A DNA stretch of 64,000 nt, taken from Apophysomyces variabilis (taxonomy: Eukaryota > Mucoromycota > Mucoromycetes > Mucorales > Mucoraceae). Positions 34,666-46,491 of the stretch are shown piece by piece (positions within the stretch are counted from its first letter, which is position 1; each line of letters starts with the position of its first letter). The notes beneath the pieces are model-generated. The model saw only the letters and a program-made list of their open reading frames with translations. It did not search any database and was not told where the DNA came from. Location: contig MZZL01000399.1 in NCBI GenBank assembly GCA_002749535.1, forward strand, positions 186,001-250,000. The letters run 5' to 3'. Position numbers and translations under genes: made by a program.

Positions 34666-37005
34666 ATGAGTTCGCGTAAGCAAGGGTACATAAGCTAATG
34701 CATTTCAACTAAAAAGCTATATTTTATCTTAGCCATTCAGTACAGAACGGGCGTATTGACCGGTAAGTATTCGTAGCATCGCTCCGTAATTGTTCACCAG
34801 GCACCTCATGCATCTTTGACTACAGTGAGCGATACGTCCTCGATGGATGCCAGTTTGGATAAAAGCGGTCCTTTGGTGAAGGAGATTTTGGTTGATACCC
34901 AGAAATACTTGGTCGAACAAAGTGGCATTGTTCCCGATGATCCAACTGCCATTCGCAAAACGGTCGAGTACTGGAGCGACGTTCTTGATTTAGAGCTTAT
35001 TGTCCTTACAGGAGGAACAGGATTTGCAGAACGTGATACAACTCCAGAGGTACGGTCAATAACATATCAATAAGTAAATTTTCTTTGCGCAAAATTAACT
35101 GCCTGATGCGAGCAGGTTGTCGCATCTCTCCTTACGCGCACAACGCCGGGTATCACCCACTTGCTATTGTCCACATCCGTGGCCATTACGCCTTTTGCCG
35201 CTCTTTCCCGTCCGGTAACCGGTATTCGGAACAAGACCCTCATTATCACCCTTCCTGGAAGTCCAAAAGCATGCAGGGAGAACCTTGCAGCTGTGGTCAA
35301 TGTCATCCCGCATGGGCTGGATCTCCTGCGTGGTCGATCTGTTGCAAAAGCGCACGCACAGATTCAAGGTCACAAAGGCGGACACGTATGTGTTCATGAA
35401 CGTGATCTAAGCCATATCCATCATACAGGTCATTCGATGAAATTGGGTACTCCGGGTAACTATGAGAATAGGCAAAACAAAGCAAGGGATTTCTTAATCA
35501 TTTCAATGGGGATAGTAACTGGAAGGCACCGTTCATCTCCCTATCCCCTGCTCGCTGTGGAGCATGCTCAGAAGATTATCGCAGAACAAATGCGTCCCTT
35601 GGGAACTGTTGATCTGCCCCTGTCTCAAGATCTGATTGGATGTGTGTTGGCCGCGGATGTAAAAGCTCTTGAGCCTGTCCCTGGATATCGAGCTGCAGTA
35701 GTAGATGGATATGCCGTACATGGCAAGTAGCATTCATAAGAATACAAATTGCAAGCTTTACTCACTCCTACTGCTCTTCTAGCTGAAGATGGACCAGGAA
35801 CGTACATTGTTGGGTCTGTGTCACTTGCTGAACCTAGCGACGATGGTGCCCGACTTCCGCGTGGCCAAATTGCACGTGTAGCTACTGGCGGCATGGTTCC
35901 GCTTGGTGCCAACGCCGTTGTCATGGTGGAAGATACAAAGTTAGTTAAGACGAGCGAAGATGGGAAGCAGGAACTTGAGGTGGAGATCTTAGTGCAAGCT
36001 CAACCCGACGAGAACATTCGTGAGATCGGCAGCGACTGCGCAGTTGGTGATATTGTGGCACGACAAGGGCAAGTTATTTCTAACGTCGGCGGTGAGCTTG
36101 GCTCCTTGGCATCCGTGGGAATTAAGAAAGTCCCTGTATATCGCAAGCCTCGTGTTGGTGTGATCTCCTCAGGCAACGAGGTACTTGATCATCATACAAC
36201 CGACAAATTAAAGCCTGGAGAGATCAGAGATACCAACCGTATCACGCTTTTAGCCGCTATTCAATGTGCAGGCTTTGAGCCAGTTGATTTAGGCATCGTA
36301 AAGGATACTGTGGAAGATCTTGAACAATCCTTTCGCCACGCACTAGACAAAGTTGATGTCTTGATCTCAACCGGTGGTGTGTCTATGGGCGAGGCTGACT
36401 ATATCAAGCCGATTTTGGAGCAGAAGTTGAACGCAACAATCCATTTTGGGCGGGTGTTGATGAAGCCAGGGTAAGTGCTATTGCTTCTTTCCGATCAAAC
36501 AAAAACAAAACTTAATTGGCTATTCAAGCAAACCCACCACGTTTGCCACAGTGCCTCATGATAACACAAAGAAGTACATTTTCGCTTTGCCAGGTAATCC
36601 GGTCTCGGCCATGGTGACGTTCTACCTTTTCGTGCTGTCAGCTCTCAAGCGGCTTGCGGGTTACGCCCAGCCCCAGAATACTGTGGTCCCTGTTAAGGTA
36701 ACTACGCTAGAGGTGAGGTGGAGTACATAGATGGCTAAATGCTTTCATTCTTCATTCTTTAGCTTGCGCACAGCATCCGTCTCGACAGCCGTCCTGAGTT
36801 TCATCGTGTCCGTGTATCTGTTGGCAGTTCCGGTTTTATTGCCGAATCCACAGGAAAGCAGCAAAGCAGTAGGCTGTTGAGTCTTTCAGCTGCTAATGGA
36901 CTGCTGCAACTTCCACCTAAATCAGAGAAGCAAAAAGAATTAAACAAAGGGGATATTGTTCAGTGTATCTTAATCGGCTCCGTTAATCCATCTACGGGCT
37001 TGTAG
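34666..37005 (+). CDS. cnxE: Gephyrin-type molybdenum cofactor biosynthesis protein (MogA-MoeA fusion)
   Basis: Seven exons (34666-34675, 34733-34762, 34826-35049, 35116-35722, 35783-36470, 36529-36697, 36763-37005) give 656 residues with all phases closed. The N-terminal MogA/G domain (YRTGVLTVSDTSS, VLTGGTGFAERDTTPE, LPGSPKA) adenylylates molybdopterin. A His-rich linker follows (HERDLSHIHHTGHS). The MoeA/E domain (YPLLAVEHAQ, AVVDGYAVHA, GEIRDTNR, STGGVSMGEADY, ALPGNPVSAM) inserts molybdate. G before E matches animal gephyrin and fungal CnxE, opposite to plant Cnx1. The first exon encodes only MSS plus one base. Intron 4 starts with GC (GCAAGT), not GT. The cofactor serves nitrate reductase and other molybdoenzymes. 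It is convergent with the phosphatase gene, 44 bp away. Confidence 0.92.
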
Positions 37006-37049
37006 AATAAAACCAAAGATATTTAAAGTTTCGTTTATTCTATTTCTCC

Positions 37050-38141
37050 TTAAAACTCATCACGAAACAAGTGGGGTCCTCGTTTTAATCTGTTTAAGGG
37101 CTCGCGGTCATGTTCATAGATAGCTGTCAACTGATCTCCTTCGATTTCCAGCGCGGCTCGGTGACCACCATAAACGTAGGATATACCGACGTCGATTAAG
37201 ACCACTTTATCGTCACAACGCGTGTGTATCTGCCCATCTCTCTGCACTGTGTGCCCAAGAACCATACGATCCGCCTATGAACGCATGGATATATAAATTT
37301 AGCATTCTCTGAACAGCTTGTATTGCTAATCGCTTTGCTTTTTTTCTTTCTTACCTCGAGCAAAGCAAGCGCCTTGTCCAACAGAGGGCAGACGGTCAGC
37401 TCATCATCGAGAGCATAGCCACGATACCATGTAGGTCCACTACCACCAAATATACCGTGTGGGTCCTCATGACCACCAGATGCAATATACTTAGGTAGGC
37501 CAGCGTGGGTTTGATCATTGATCCAGTCCAGACCATGTACAGCAAAATCAGGGTGAATGCCGCCGTGGAGAAATACGGTACGACCGACTTTTGTCGTCAT
37601 ATTGAGTGGCATAAGATAACTGCCGATGAATCCATCCGGACGAAAAGCTTTGATACGTTCTTCCAATCCACCAAAGGTTTCCACCTCTTTGGAATTGACG
37701 TAGCGCCAGTCTCCCTTCAAATTCATGATCTCATGGTTACCTAGCAATGGAATCACTTTGCCACCTGCTTCCTCGGCCTCGTCACGCAGCTGTTGGATAA
37801 GGTCATACAGTTTAATGGTATCAAGGCCACGGTCAAGCACATCGCCCTGTCACAACAAATTTATGAAAAGAAAGCCTTTCGTTTCGGCAATAAAAATAAA
37901 GAGAAGGAAAAAAAAAAAAGAAGGCAGAGAAACAAAGGTTTGGCTTTACCGTTTGGACAAAGATGGTATCATTACCAATCCAATGACCTTCTCCATCCAC
38001 AAGGCCAGCAAATCGGAGAATAGTCAAAGTATTTTCCAGGTCACCATGAAGATCACCCATGGCGACAATGCGCGTCACTGGCGAACAAGTGGCTATAATG
38101 GCCAAACAAAGAGAAAGCCATATAGAAATGAAAGTAACCAT
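37050..38141 (-). CDS. Secreted Shewanella-like (SLP-type) metallophosphatase
   Basis: Three minus-strand exons (38141-37950, 37846-37355, 37274-37050) give 302 residues. A signal peptide (FISIWLSLCLAIIA) precedes the calcineurin-like metallophosphoesterase core: AMGDLHGD, GDVLDRG, GNHE, FLHGG and GHT, which supply the two-metal ligands. The order and the short length fit the Shewanella-like protein phosphatase group of the PPP family. The start is the ATG at 38141; an in-frame GTG nine bases upstream is not needed. Because of the signal peptide it probably acts in the secretory path or outside the cell. Its 3' end faces the gephyrin homologue with a 44-bp gap, so the transcripts probably overlap. 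Confidence 0.85.
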
Positions 38142-38845
38142 AGCCGGCACTGGTCTCAGTAGGAATCGTTGGGGTGAATGCTTGCCAACTCAAAGATAAA
38201 GGGCGATTAGAGGCTGATTGTGTTACAAAACAAAAACAGCTCTTTTTCTTCCAAGTGCCTCGTATTCAGTCTTCTTTTTTTTTTTAGCCCCTGTGAAAGC
38301 ACCACTTCTCATTCATACTATATCCTCCCTCCCCCCAAATAAACAACCAAGGTCAGGTGTTCTGTGGTAGTAGTAAACAGATTGGTACGACATCTGCTTA
38401 CAGATGGTTTTTATGGGTGTATGGCCTTTGTGTGAAACAGGACATGCATCGAGACGATACACTGATTGATGATTGAAAATATAGGCGCATCAAAATGCAG
38501 GCTCTTTATAGGAAGTAAGGGGGGTATGAAAGGGCTACGAACATACCAATGCAGAAACAGAAAAGAGTACATCATAAAAAAACAGAATCACTGCAGCACA
38601 TTTCAACTGGGTCTGACTTTTGTCCTAAGTGGCGCCATGTTCACTAGGACAAGGTCCATTAAAAACAAACTGCACGTGGGAAATGGCATTCACGAAAATG
38701 CATGAGTGAGAGAAAAAGTTAATATATAGTTTTTATTCCTCTAGATCCTTAGAATCTCCATTTTATAAAGCATTTAGAGGGTTAGGAAAAGGTAATCATT
38801 TACAAAATAATTGAAGAAGTACATTTGTTGTTGTCATCTTTTTCT
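38142..38845. other. Intergenic, nothing supported
   Basis: About 700 bp between two minus-strand genes. It contains a poly-T run near 38275 and T/C-rich stretches. No motif assigned. Confidence 0.45.
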
Positions 38846-39624
38846 CTATGAAACATCGCTATTTCGTTGAACAATGTGCATTAGTGTTGGTAACAGTTTC
38901 TTCAGTTCCGAGGAATTGGACCTACATGTATCCAGATGATTTAAGACTTCCTGGGCCAGTATCAGGAGTCCGGGATCTGTAAATACATGCGATGCATTGT
39001 TTGTCGCACTCTGAGGTTGTTGATTTTGGTCCGCTGATGGGTAACCTTCTGCTACTGCATGTTCTAGACGTGGCTGAAGGCTTGCAAGTTCGATGGAATG
39101 AGCGTTGCTCGTTTTTAGGTACTGAAGAGTGCCATAGGCTAGTTCCAAGAGCAATGGCGAACTATCTCGCTGGTTTACATATTCACTTTCAACTTCTTGC
39201 CATAGAAACTCCTTTTCTATCAAAGGCAAAGATTAGTCATTGTTCGTTTCAAAGAAAAATTGGATACTGTCTGCAGATCCTGACCTGGGAAACAGCTGCT
39301 AGAAGAGACCGAACTTGCAACAAGACTAGAAACATCAGATACCAAAGAACCAGTCGATGCTTGAGTAGAAAGAGTGTGAGATACCGAGGTCCATGTGGGA
39401 TAAGAAGGAGTGGATCGTGTGCAATTCAAAGAGATGGTTGCAGTGACGTGTAAAGAAGTTTTAGTATCCTCGAACTCCTTCGCCTGAGTACGGCGAAAGT
39501 TTATCCACTGAGCAACGGCGTCACAAAAAAGATTTGCCAATGCCAAAGGGTGATAAACCATAGGTGACAGCAACAACCGAAAAGAAGCAAAAGATGCTAA
39601 TGAAACTAGAAAAACAAGAAGCAT
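38846..39624 (-). CDS. Ser-rich protein with two C-terminal helical modules (local family, member A)
   Basis: Two exons: 39624 to about 39289, then about 39224 to 38846, joined in phase (Pro, then EKEFLWQE). The N-terminus is hydrophobic (MLLVFLVSLASFASFRLLL), possibly a signal anchor. A Ser/Thr-rich linker follows (TQASTGSLVSDVSSLVASS). The C-terminus carries two copies of a roughly 30-residue module: LAYGTLQYLK ... IELASLQPRL and LAQEVLNHLD ... SELKKLLPTL. The same module ends the genes at 42721, 47243, 52720 and 54380. I do not recognise the family. The amphipathic Leu pattern suggests two short helices per module, perhaps for protein interaction. Confidence 0.6.
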
Positions 39625-42600
39625 TCATTTATAATAGTGCCTCGAAAAAAAATTGTCCGTTTTTCCTACCTAGACCGCGTATGTCTGGATAGCATCGATG
39701 TAGAGCAAGTCAACGGTAAGAACAGAGTATTGGAGCGGAACATGATTGGTGCAAATAAATAAAATTAGTTTAACTGCAATGGACCACAGGGTCCAAGAAA
39801 TGGAGATTTTTAGGTTTAGACCAAACAATGACCACGCACCACCAAAGGGCCACTTGCATTTTGTTAACGGATCTTATGTTAACCCTTGTTCTGCATTTGT
39901 AGATGCCCGATCAACGTACACTTGTTCTTGGCAACAGGAAGGGAACAAAAAGGATGAGTCAATTGAATGATTGATTCTGCTACAGGGAAACTTGACTACA
40001 CGTTAAGTTGCTGCTAAACACACGTATCATAGCATATGGATTGCTTCGTTATGAGACGTCTACGTGCGCTGTTTTGCAAGTGGACCATTGGGAGGTGACT
40101 TCTTTAGGAGTTCCCGAGCTGATGCACGGACGAACTGCTGCAGCTTTTTTGCGAACATGTTTGATGAAACCCCTGAATAATATTTCACATATGTTGTGTA
40201 TAGAGTTTTCATAGAGATCATATTCTCTGTTGACAGAGTGATCATAGCATTATTACATATTATAAGAGGAGAAAAAGCGCGTGATATCAAAAAACAACCC
40301 ATATCGTCGCACCTCTAAGCAGAAATCTTTCATTTTTCCTTCGTATCTCTCTTGTCTGGGTTGCACAAGTGTTGTTTAGTCGAAGATAGATGGGAAATAT
40401 GTATGAACACGTAGTAGTGCGGTTGTAACCCAAGCAAACTCTGTTTCAAGGCTTCTCAAGGATGGCTTGCAGTCTTCTCAGCTAAATCTTGCCATTCTAA
40501 TTCTCATTTGAAAAATCTCTGTAGCGAATCTTTCTGTCCATAATTCCGTGGCTTCCATCCACCACATAAAGCTGGTTTCTACAGCCAATTTCCCATTTCG
40601 ATACATGTTACTCCATATTTACGATATTTCGACACCATTTTCATATTTTCACGGCTTATGGTCCCGTGGAACGTTTCATTTGCTGTTTCGTCTTTTGGTT
40701 GGTTCATACCTGTCGATAGAAGATAATGCCTTGGTCTATTTGTCCTAACCTCGCCATTGCATTTTTTCCCTTTCTATAGAGCACGTACACTATAGCTGCA
40801 TTGCGAAGGGTATTTCATAAGAGATGCATATCGAAGCATCCTAGACCAGGAAGAGTGTGTTGCTTGTGCTATCTTGCTCTTAAGCGTCAATTATGAATTC
40901 TCCTTCCATGCACCAAGCCATGCAGAAAAGTAGTCAATGTGGCAGCAAAGCTTTTTTTAGACGTTACTAATTCGGAACTTGCCATTTTCGGCAAATAGCT
41001 TTGCTATTCTTCGCCACACTTGATTTCGCAGCCTCGGTGACACATCTGTCCGCTTATTGACATATGAGTCCCTATTGTCAAGGTATGGCGGGAAAGCTGT
41101 CTATTCGTCATATGACAAGTTCCACCTAAAGTTACGATGATCAATAAGTTTAAGCAAAGCTAATATAAAACTAGCAACCGGTATGATGGTTGCACCAACA
41201 GAACAAACAAACAAATTACTAAGACGGTAACAAAATCTATGATCGAGACCTCAATCACAAGAAGAAGGAAGAAAAGCTTTACCAGGTATCCATCCAGCTC
41301 TATTGGCTTCATATCATGACCGTAAAAAAGCATAAATATCTCCGGTTACCCTTTCCTCGAACTTTTGGTACGTGCTCTTAAACGTCCATCATCTAATCTT
41401 TTGCATTCAATACCATACACTCTCCATCATATGGATGACAAAGTAATTTTTAAAGCAAACTTCGGGGACATGCAAATCCCCTCTAAGTATCGTAGAGGAA
41501 CCGTATTATCAAGCGCGAAATAAGCTATTATAAAAAACGAGCTTCATCATCTAACAATAGAAGGCAAATAGCGTAGATAGTATGGGTGTTGCAACTATTT
41601 CTACCTATTTCCATTGAGCTATCAGTTATAATAAAGTTAAATTATGCGTTATCTTCCGTTGATGGACAAAGTATATACCCCGTTATAATCCACGTGGCGT
41701 GGATTTGATGATCGTTCTTGGTGATGTGAAGAAATCCCTACTTCATAGCTAAACCGATCTTTTACAACAAGAACTTGCCGTTCAATGATAATTTTCTGGA
41801 GCGTAAGAGCATACCGATAGTTAATACAATATATATCAGGCTCCTTTTGAAAGAAAGCAATGAACTTCGATTGTATTCCAATATTTTATCACCTTAAACC
41901 TCATTACACAATGTCTTCTTAATGCGCAGGGCTAACCTTAGCTTCACACATGAGGTTAACCAAGACAGTCTTTCACCATGGGAGCACAGCAGGACTATAA
42001 TAGGAAGGCACCGATCCTTTTTTTTTTGTTGCAGCTATGCATTTGCCAAGCCGATGTGGCACGATTTGCTTGTTAATTTTGGTTTACGGCGCGAAATCCA
42101 AGACGTTCGAGCGTACTTCTTCTTTTGGCTAAGTAACTAAATGAGGTTGGCCCACCTCCTTTTTCTCTTTCTCAATATCTCCGTTTAGTTGTTCATAAAA
42201 TAAACATGCGCACTCAAGTCGAATAATCATAGGAGAGCACCACCTTTCCTTGATTAGTCCATATCTCTGCAAGCTGATATAACTCTACGAAATTCTTTGT
42301 TCGTTAGATATTCTTATGCTATGACATCCGTCAGTGATTGTACTGTAATCAGACAGCATGGCCGTTGTCTATCGCCCACGAAGCTTCAATGGAATAGGTT
42401 TCTGCGTGCCTTTTAAGGTTCAATTCCCGCATTCAATCCGTTGATTTGGTACAGGCTTAAACTTTCATATGATTTAGCGCAAGTACATGGTGGCAACTAT
42501 AGATATATCGTATGTTTTATTGGTTACGTACGTTATTCTCTCTTTTTTTTTCTTCTTTTTTTACTAGTTTCTACTCTTTAATGTTATAATATTCAATAGA

Positions 42601-42720
42601 TATCGATCATGATATGGAATATTACTCTATCAAATAGACTTAATTAGATGCTTGCCCTGGGGACTATGAATGATAGTGTGTCAAATTTTTCTACATTGTA
42701 CATATTTTCGATTATTGTAA
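39625..42720. other. Gene-poor 3.1-kb stretch
   Basis: No ORF has a recognisable motif, and small frames on both strands look like chance. A short palindrome (ATCCACG TGG CGTGGAT) lies near 41687. Towards 42.6 kb the sequence resembles the 3' flank of the paralogue at 47243 (ATAATAT, CAATAGATAT versus CAATGGATAT), so it belongs to the duplicated unit. Confidence 0.45.
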
Positions 42721-43518
42721 CTACTGATCGGCCAAAGTTCCTTCTATAGCTTCTGGGTCTTCTTCTTGGACTTGCTGCAGCACCCGTATGCATCTTCGCA
42801 GATGATGAAGAGTGCGTCTTAATTGCAGGGTTTGCGGAGAGTAACCTCGCAACTCATTAAGAACGTTCAGAGCCAGTGCGTCGACAGCGGATGCAGGAAG
42901 CACGTTAGACGTAGCCTCAACGGAAGTGTGATCTTCCTCATCGTCCTCTCCAGAAATCCTTCGTCTTAACCTTGTATCAAGATTTGCTAACTGCGGTGCA
43001 ACAACGCCACCGTCTTCAATGAGTCTGAGTGTTCCAGTAAAGAGGAGGTTTAAGTTTTGTTGGGCGGAAGGTGTGACAGAATGTTGACCATAGATTGAAT
43101 TTGGAAGCAGAGATGACGCATCAGAAGAGATAGAAGACGTTAGCGATGGGACAGGGGATAAAACATCAGAGTCAGAGGAAAGGGACGAACTAGAGGATGA
43201 CGTAGAGACTGAAACAGCTGATCTGGCAGGAGCAGAAGCATAAGGTGATAAAGTAGAGATTCTAGCAGGGAAGGTGCGACAAGAAGGAATATCGGATGGG
43301 GAAGTATAAGTCGTGGTGGGTAATGGAGCCTCAGCTTGAGTTGAAGCTTGGTTTGTGGAAACAGACAAGGAATGATCCTCGTGGTTGTCGAGATGGACAC
43401 AGCAAAAGCGACGGATTTTCTTTAGCGGAGATGTGACTTTACGAAGATTGCTAATGATGGCTTTCTTGATGCCGTTTGCCGTCTTTTTCGGGCGACCGAT
43501 AGATCGTAGAGAAGCCAT
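42721..43518 (-). CDS. Ser-rich protein with two C-terminal modules (local family, member B)
   Basis: A single-exon gene; the ATG at 43518 is chosen because the paralogue at 47243 starts at the matching position (MASLRSIGRPKK versus MAFLRSICRPKK). It encodes 265 residues. The N-terminal 45 residues are basic and end KKIRRFCCVHLDN; the Cys pair could be lipid-modified. The middle is Ser/Pro-rich (STSSSSSSLSSDSDVLS). The C-terminal part has GTLRLIEDGG ... QLANLDTRLRRRI, then an acidic hinge (GEDDEEDH), then LALNVLNELRG ... TLQLRRTLHHLRRCI. Function unknown. DNA identity with member C runs into the 5' leader and 3' flank, so duplication was recent. Confidence 0.65.
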   Translation of the reverse strand: MASLRSIGRPKKTANGIKKAIISNLRKVTSPLKKIRRFCCVHLDNHEDHSLSVSTNQASTQAEAPLPTTTYTSPSDIPSCRTFPARISTLSPYASAPARSAVSVSTSSSSSSLSSDSDVLSPVPSLTSSISSDASSLLPNSIYGQHSVTPSAQQNLNLLFTGTLRLIEDGGVVAPQLANLDTRLRRRISGEDDEEDHTSVEATSNVLPASAVDALALNVLNELRGYSPQTLQLRRTLHHLRRCIRVLQQVQEEDPEAIEGTLADQ

Positions 43519-43770
43519 AGTGAGGATTGTAAAGGAAAGCGAAGAGGAGGGGTATGCGAAAAGAAGGAATTTTGTCATCTTGTGCCCCTATTTTATATTT
43601 GCGAGAATAATAGTGATGCTTAGATTCCCACTGATCCTCACGAAGATTCTGAGTCACTTCCGTCATATAGCACCTCCCATGCCCGGAATGTGGGAGCTAG
43701 ACGCATCATTGGCTGCAAAACATTAAAGGTTTACATCTTCACTTGGCAATGAACCACCATCGATGCAGAA

Positions 43771-44401
43771 ATGTTATTGGGCCATGATGAAATGATAGGA
43801 ATCAGAGGAGATCCTGTAACGAAATGCTGCGGAGCTCAAGAATTCGAGGTTTTTGAAGCAGACAAGATGGTTTTACTTATATTCAAAGGACTCCTTGTTG
43901 GATCGATCAGGATACCCTGGTATAGTTTACCGCTAGAAAATGTGACGATGTGACACAAACAAACAATGTTAATAACGTGAATGGGAGAGTAAGCCAAGCG
44001 ATTTGTAATCCTCTTTCCCAGCCTGAGTCAAGAAATAGACCTTTGAAAATGAAAAAATGCTAAATGGCGCATTTAGTATTCAACGTCTATAGTATGTATA
44101 TCCAAATCTTGAAAAATCTGTAGTCACCTTTCTGCGGTTATTGATCCGTCATATAGAAACAGATACGGACCCGCTGATCCTGTGCTACAAGAAAACAGGG
44201 ACAAAGAGAGAAACATCAGAAAGTGACTGGTTGCCATTTAAGTTACAGTTTCTCTTCGATTGTAATACGAGTCGATGCTTCCAAGACGTCAATGTAGCAT
44301 TTGACATTGACGACGAAGCACATTTTCCTGTCAACAGCAACCTGTATTACATGGACCACATGTTCAACTGTACAGCATTTTACATGTACAATGATCAGTA
44401 G
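43771..44401 (+). pseudogene. Unrecognised coding remnants upstream of member B
   Basis: Two plus-strand frames, 43771-43953 (KCCGAQEFEVFEADKM) and 44141-44401 (RCFQDVNVAFDIDDEAHF), look protein-like. The second resembles a frame at about 49130-49225 upstream of member C (FSDVNFALDDRIHKF). This suggests both belonged to the unit that was duplicated with the minus-strand genes. No start, intron or family could be assigned. Confidence 0.3.
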
Positions 44402-44844
44402 TGAGGGAAGCATTTGGTCTGCGTCAAGTAGAAGAAAGGTTTATAAACCAACTGTTTTTTACCAAAACATGTCTAATGGATAGTCGCTTGAACTATACAC
44501 GGTGTTTAATCGTCTTTTCTTTGTTGTTGTTGTGGTTTGTTCACAAGCTTTCGGAAAGTGAAATCTGCAATGCATGCTTAGCCATGTAATACTTGCGCAT
44601 GACTAGGCGATGTGTGTGGTACAATATCAAAGAAGCATATTACCTGAACTCAATACCATATAAGGCATGAGTCACTATAATAGGCAAACATTCATCCGAT
44701 GGGTACTTTTTTCTTTCCTTTTTTTTTTTTCCTTTCTAACAGTAAACAGACGTAATGGTGTGTAAGACAACTGATTAACTTGATTCCTTTTGTTTATTGT
44801 GCTTATCATGAGCATAGCGAGCATCAACAAGTGATGCCATGCCA

Positions 44845-46488
44845 CACTATGGGAAATTTTTCGTCGGATACGTCGGGAAATCGACGTCGTGGCTTCGGGT
44901 TCGTCTAAAAATTTGAAGATATTTTCACTGTCAATTCCTCTCCTCTATTCATTTTTTCGACGAGGCAGATTTTTAAAACGATTCCTTTTCCCTTAATATC
45001 GGCTATTAGATTTGTTCAAGATTATCAGGTCGAGCCCACCTAGAACAAAGCCGTGGTACACATAGTAGTGCCCAGTATATACGCGAGATACATTGGCAAA
45101 TACCGTCGCTTCATGTAAGATCCCGTATAGCTTGTACATCAATGTGTATAAAAAGTTGCTGTGATAGGATATTATTGTCATGTTTGAGGAAAAATAAACT
45201 TTATGAATCTTTTGGTATGAACATAGAATTAGTAAGTTAAAACTATGATTGTAGCGGGCGTACGTTTATTTATCTCTAGGGTTATATACGTTTTGTTGAC
45301 CAGATTGCTGAGATGTTACATAGAAACTGACATATAATTTGCTGCGGTTACTTCTCGTAATTTTTTTTTTCTTCATGTTTTTCCATTATGACTAACCCAT
45401 CTGATACCAATGGCATTAACACCCGCCTAGAGAATAAGAAAAATCCCACAAGGAGTTGAAGGCTGACGAAACAGAGATTAAAATAGATTGAAAAGGTCCA
45501 CCTCTGTTGCTCTCTGAGAACAATGATATTGGTAACGTGGCTCTACCAACTTCGTCCGCAGGAACCATCAAGGCACCTTACGAAACGGATGCCCTGGAAA
45601 AGAAGCAAGCCTTAGATATGAATATGGGCCTGGTCAAGCAGTTTGTCGTCAACCCGAAAGAGGAGATGCCCGATGGCGTTATAACTGAGAGCTATATCTC
45701 TATCAGTAACATCTCCAACCTGGTGATCAAAAAGCTAGTGATAGACATAAATACAAGCCAAAGGCCGGTCCGATATGTACTGAAAGGACGTGAATTCCTG
45801 ATAGAAAGAAGAGGCCATTGACAGCCTGGACAGGATGGCCCTTGTCAAATACAAGGTCTACTGAACCAGTGCGAAGATTACTTGGCCTCGCAGTACCTTT
45901 TGTGAAAACATTGGAACAATCGTACTAGCGTAAAATGCCGAATACAGGCATCTCTACAGCTAGCACCGTGAGAGCAGTGCTTCTAGTAAAGCGTATAAAG
46001 TTCTAGCTAGATAGATTATATACTGGTAAGTAATGGTTAAAAAAACTTTTTTTACATCACCTGGAAATAGTTCGCAGCAACATTCACCAGGTATAGAGAT
46101 AAGAGGGGAAACAGTGTCCTCCAGTGTCACTCGTTGGTAAGTTTCGGACGACAATTTAAATGACTTAAGATTTCTCTGTTCTTCTATGTTTATAGCTCGA
46201 AGAAACTGCGAGACGAAACAGAAGAAAAGAGGACAAATACTTTGAATTACTCTGGTTGCTACAAGTGTAGAAAAGCTTAAGCGAAAAAGAAATAAAGTTA
46301 TTCGTTGCCCTGTTTTAATTATACTGTCTTATTCTTTACAATGCATAATCAATATAAACGGATACTAGAAGCTAGGAATAGGTAGAGATAAAGAGGGTAA
46401 CTGCGACAGCGGCAGCTTCGTCGGGCTCGTCGGGTTCGTCGTTAGCTAAAGAAGACCCGAAGAACCCGACGAAAAATTTGCCATAGTG
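44845..46488. mobile_element. CACTA-like non-autonomous DNA transposon
   Basis: The left end reads CACTATGG, one variable base, then AAATTTTTCGTCGG. The right end, reverse-complemented, reads the same 23 positions with one difference. Both ends begin with CACTA, the hallmark of the CACTA/EnSpm superfamily, and are flanked by a 3-bp direct repeat CCA (44842-44844 and 46489-46491), the target duplication size of that group. Subterminal regions carry several CGTCGG and CGACGA units in both directions, also typical. The 1.64-kb interior has no transposase, only an unrecognised ORF, so it would depend on an element elsewhere. It sits between the two recently duplicated genes B and C. Confidence 0.7.
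45507..45821 (+). pseudogene. Unrecognised ORF fragment carried inside the CACTA-like element
   Basis: The frame has no ATG start (TTG at 45507) but reads like a real protein: NDIGNVALPTSSAGTIKAP, LEKKQALDMNMGLVKQF, MPDGVITESYISISNISNL. After a stop at about 45820 the same frame continues (QPGQDG, LLNQCEDYLASQYL). This pattern suggests a captured or decayed gene fragment. I do not recognise the family. Confidence 0.35.
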
Positions 46489-46491
46489 CCA

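Noticed and set aside
42400..42440. Possible tRNA B box (GGTTCAATTCC)
   Set aside because: The flanking bases do not form a T stem beyond two pairs and no acceptor or anticodon arm could be drawn.
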